Shown here: piece after piece, positions 60,046 through 64,000 of the stretch | How the letters are laid out: each line of letters starts with the position of its first letter | Numbering within the stretch: the stretch's first letter is position 1 | Assembly: GCA_947579665.1 (NCBI GenBank) | Contig: OX388343.1 | Location: forward strand, 98,585,657-98,649,656 | Direction of reading: 5' to 3' | DNA length: 64,000 nucleotides | Origin: Sympetrum striolatum | Lineage: Eukaryota; Arthropoda; Insecta; Odonata; Libellulidae | Position numbers and translations under genes: made by a program | Notes under the pieces: generated by a model | Told to the model about the DNA's origin: nothing | The model's database searches: none | The model's input: only the letters and a program-made list of their open reading frames with translations

Positions 60046-61574
60046 TTTTTGAAGAGGAGATAGCCACTTAATTGAATAACAATTGCATAATATTAATATT
60101 AACGTAAGTCATTTTTTCATGATGATACATGCTTGTTAAGAAGGGCAAAATCTTCCACGGTTAAATTTGATTATACATATTTTATTCAATAATGGAATTT
60201 AAATGTCTCCTACCTCGCCACTTGAATCCAATGAAACACAGATTAAAGTTGAAAAGTCATGAATTAAAATTATTCGATGATGTAAAAATTGTTGAAATTT
60301 GTTACCTAGGAAATTAGATGTTCTACAGTTTTATAAACATACGAAATATTTTTGTAAAAAAGCTGTGATCTTATCTTTATTTTATATAAAACTTTATTTC
60401 TGACAATGGTCTTCCTTTCTTGACAGTTTATTCCTTAAATCAGTAAATGATACAAAGCAAAAATTATTAATAATTTGATAACAATTTTATTTTGGCACAG
60501 ATCAACCATTAGCTGGTAATGATACTTTTTTTTTGACATATTCAGGAAGAAGTGTTACATTTATGACATCAAGCTACTTGATAAATTTTACTAATAAAAT
60601 ATTAATTGTCTAATAATTTTGCAAAGGGATGCACTGGATCTTTATAAAATATAAAGGAGTTGAGTAATTTGGAGAAAAAATCCACTGTTTGTTTATATTA
60701 TTACCCATTTCTCTTTCAACCCTCAGTAGTAAAATTTTGTTAACTTATGAAATAAACTTTTATTCCATAATGATTTTTGGAATAGCACTAAAGCATCATT
60801 TATTTATTTCCATGCAAAAATTAATAATAATTATATCCAGTATGACCTTAATATATATCTTAGAAAATTATATATTCTATTCCCTATTACTAATGTCTTA
60901 AAAAAATTAATTCCTTGAAATATGTATTTTTATTAATTTCAGTTAAATATGACATATATATATATATATATTTAAATATTTGTATCTTCTAAAGTAATTG
61001 CTATTTTGAAACCATAGGAACTATAAGGTGATTCTTCACAGGTTTGAAAATCTGGAAATTAAAATACAATAATTACAATTTTATACTTCTATGTTTTCAT
61101 GAGAATTTATAACCATGAATATGAAAAATTTAGTTTTGGTTTGTATGACCTTCTAAATGGAAGAGTTTCACTTATTTTTTATAATAAACAGAAGGGTTGA
61201 GAAAATTCAATAGCATCATCAAAAGGATTTGGAATTTATTTATTTAAGTTGTTGATTTAGTTGAGTTTTTCAATTAAAATACACATATAATTTAATTTTG
61301 TTGTCAGAACTATAAATCCTCTTTGAGTATGGTAAAATAGCATATCCCAAACCAATGTATTTCGTAATATCTAACTTAGCAAAATATTATTATATAAACT
61401 TCTTCTCTTGGGACTGATTTTTTTATATTGATGCAGCTGAAGGGAGAAAGTCAAAGAATTTTCAATAGAGGAAAGTAAATGAACCTACACTGCATGATTA
61501 TAAAAGCAAAAAGTTATACAAACTTAATTCTTTGTTATACAGTAGAAGTCTGTTAAAACGAGTATGGCATGTAG

Positions 61575-63768
61575 CAGTGGCGCAGCCAGGATTTGCCAAT
61601 GGGGGGGGTTCAAGAAAACGAAAAATGCCTAACTTACAGGGGCTGGTATATTCATGCCCGTTACTTACTGCAAATATGTCAATTCTTTCAAAAACTAAAT
61701 GCATTGAAAACTAGAGGATTTTAACGCTTATATTTACGCCAACTTATTAATATTTTCAACATAGTAGTTTACATAACAGAACTTTTGGAAACTTATCATA
61801 AGCGTTGTTTGGATTTCTCGTTTGGATACTTCCAATATCTATTAAAAAGTCATTTGTTCTATGCTTAAGTTTTTTTGTGTTGTAGATATACACTTCCCGA
61901 ATCTTTGAGAGTTCTTTCTTCCAAGAGGTTGCCAAGCATGAGAAGGAAAAAAATTAGTAACGATTATTTGGCAAGCGACATAAAACGTAATATCCACTCA
62001 TTGGCGAGCCCATGCTTATTAGAATATCTTTCGTTTTTAGACTATATCATCAGCAGGTTTCTATGGAGTGACTTCATTCCTTTTTTTTTAAATTAACTGC
62101 TCTCCTAAGAAACAAAATATAATTTTTATCAGATAGTTTCGCTTCGTTAAAAAAATCATTTATATCAGAATTTTCTGGTAGGCTTACAATTAAGTCTGAT
62201 TTCGTTATTTATGTATTAGCTAAGTAATCAATTGAATGCATCACAAACCAAACATTAAAAACTCGGCTGCATTAAAAAATAGAGTATACTCATGATTATT
62301 GTTGATATTATAATCGAGTTTGCAGAATTAAAGATACATACCAAGGTGAAAAAATTAAGCCATCAAATTACAATTATTTAGACTAATTAATAGTTAGGTT
62401 GCATAACCATCAAGGAGCTGATGCAAAACCCAGTCTTACGCGTTGAGTGCTCAAAGAAAACAAAACCTTTCCATGAATTGATATTTTGAATGGGCATTGC
62501 ATGACCAAGCGGTTGACAGGATAAGTCATGCAGCTCGTGGGATTCTATCACCAGAGAGAAAACTTAGCTACATCCAAAAGGAAGCTAAAGAATTTAAGTC
62601 ACAGTTTTAACAGTTTATCAAATTTATATCAAGTCATAAAGTCACAGTTCCGATAAATATGTGCGTAACTTACGCGCACAATACCTTTCAGCTGGCTGAT
62701 TTGCTTCCAAAATGGTATATTATTAATAATATCATCTCAAATACATTTTACTGATATCTTTTATTGCTCCAATACTTTCTCAAATTTCTACGGAAATTCG
62801 GTTAGCAAAACATTTTCGTAAATATACATCAAATTAACAGGTAATCATAGAATAAGAATCAGTATATTTTCTATCATCCCGAGTAATGAAGAGTCAATTG
62901 TGTGCAGACTTTCAATCGTCTAGAGTGCTTAATAAAGAAAAAAGTAGCTTTGCAATTGTTGCTAAACTCGTCTTGAGATGTGCCCTCTGATAACAGCCCT
63001 AAAATTAAAGAAAATCCTTATTTATGCATTTAATAATATTTATTTCACAAAAAACACAAGGCCTTTAACTTACGTTTTTTTCCGATAGCGGCCTCGAGCT
63101 GTTAGCGGACTGTGAAAACAATTTTCGGATGTCCATCTGTATGGACCTTGTGAAAAGCAAGCTAAACTCTCCTTCTAACTGTTCACAGTGAATTTCTCAA
63201 AAGCACTACTCAGAGGCCTAGCTTTGCTCTCACACCCTTAAAAGAGTCACATGCAAAAGATCTAACTGAGCGTTTTATCAATTTATTTATGTCTCATACG
63301 TAATCTTAATTTCTGTTTTAGGGGTGTATGTTTCGAATTACTTCTCGAATGTTCCCTTGTATTTTTGCGAGGAGTAAACGAATCAGCAATTTACAATTTT
63401 TCTCATGGGAACCTTATCTTATGGCGTGAGTTATCTAACTAAAAGATAGGCTTAAGAAGTGCACGCGTTGAATATTGTGCGCAAAAAACTCGTATCATAG
63501 TGGCCCATTGATGATAGGCCTACTCTGCTACCGAAAACATCACCTTAACAGAAATCGGAGCCATATTTACGGGTACGCAAAGCTTTCGCTGAATTTATCA
63601 AGCAAACTCATGATAATCAGTATATCTGTAAGTCTTGCATGATAACCCCCCCTCAGCGAGGGGGGGGTTTTGTACTCTTCAGCAGAAATAAAAGTACAGA
63701 GCTAGTCATAGGATTTGACTCTTGGGGGGGGTTTGAACCCCTAAAACCCCCCCCTCGCTGCGCCACTG
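61575..63768. mobile_element. hAT-like non-autonomous transposon (copy C only)
   Basis: A 2194-bp insertion with ends CAGTGGCGCAGCCAGG and, inverted at the right, CAGTGGCGCAGCGAGG. It is flanked by an exact 8-bp duplication GCATGTAG (61567-61574 and 63769-63776); copies A and B have GCATGTAG once. CAGTGGCG-starting ends and 8-bp duplications are typical of hAT. Runs of G (left) and C (right) follow the ends. No hAT transposase or dimerisation motif was recognised inside. Confidence 0.88.
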
Positions 63769-63913
63769 GCATGTAGCAAAAGTTACAGTGAGTGATTTTT
63801 TGGCCATTGTCTGTCTCACAGCAAAAAGGACTTATTAACTTATGGTGATTCAAAGTAAATACTGAAATTCATCTAAATAAATTTATTTATTTCTTTTTCT
63901 TTCAATATATTTT

Positions 63914-64000
63914 CTAGTAATAGTTTTTTTCTTCTGCATTGGCTATTTTAATCTTAATAGCATGTAATTCCTCTTCTCTTCTTTGCTTTTCCTCATATTC
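63914..64000 (-). CDS. Myb/SANT-like gene, last exon (partial), copy C
   Basis: The minus-strand 3' end of the gene, reading EYEEKQRREEELHAIKIKI then ANAEEKNYY and a stop, as in copy A. The stop acquired by copy B (KKEY*EK) is absent. The rest lies beyond the window, so its state is unknown. Confidence 0.6.
   Translation of the reverse strand, partial: EYEEKQRREEELHAIKIKIANAEEKNYY

Larger units (their letters stand above)
52350..64000. repeat. Segmental duplication block C (runs off the window)
   Basis: Collinear with block B from about 31725 and with block A. It starts abruptly 76 bp after exon 1, in an AT-rich string (TATATTTATTTAATTTG) shared with B. It has gained a solo LTR (56588) and a hAT-like element (61575). 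The window ends inside the last exon of its Myb/SANT-like gene. Confidence 0.95.

Overview
The window is eukaryotic, from an AT-rich arthropod (most likely insect) genome. Short exons with GT-AG boundaries are separated by long AT-rich introns full of transposable elements, and there is no operon structure. The one clear host gene is a plus-strand major facilitator superfamily transporter of the MFSD6 (MFS_1_like) type. A second gene on the minus strand, Myb/SANT-like (MSANTD-type), converges on it tail to tail. Species cannot be named from the sequence.

Layout: the window is built from three paralogous blocks. Block A (1-15972) holds transporter exons 6 (partial), 7, 8 and 9, the Myb/SANT-like gene, a 51-bp minisatellite and a decayed protein-primed family-B DNA polymerase. 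Unique segment 1 (15973-29572) holds exons 2-6 with several transposons in the introns. Block B (29573-48074) repeats block A. Unique segment 2 (48075-52350) holds a decayed non-LTR retrotransposon and exon 1. Block C (52350 to the window end) repeats exons 7-9 and the start of the Myb/SANT-like gene. Exon numbering here is relative: 'exon 1' is the first one I recognise, and an upstream start exon is not visible.

Exon order is therefore 6-9, then 2-9, then 1, 7-9. Exon 1 splices in phase to exon 2, yet lies about 35 kb downstream of it. Either the transporter genes form a tandem array with complementary exon losses, or the assembly has placed haplotypes or units wrongly. Copy B is the most damaged: a stop in exon 7, a frameshift in exon 9, and extra lesions in its Myb/SANT-like gene. 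The only exon 2 is also frameshifted. The exons of A and C that are present are open.

Comparing the blocks exposes filled and empty insertion sites. These define a Helitron-like element in A only, a PIF/Harbinger-like element (TAA duplication) in B only, and a solo LTR (ATGA duplication) and a hAT-like element (8-bp duplication) in C only. The least familiar structure is the Helitron-like family. It has TC...CTCG ends, a 3' hairpin and A/T flanks, and carries 4-6 evenly spaced motifs (about 150-176 bp apart) that match the RNA polymerase III B-box / tRNA T-arm consensus.
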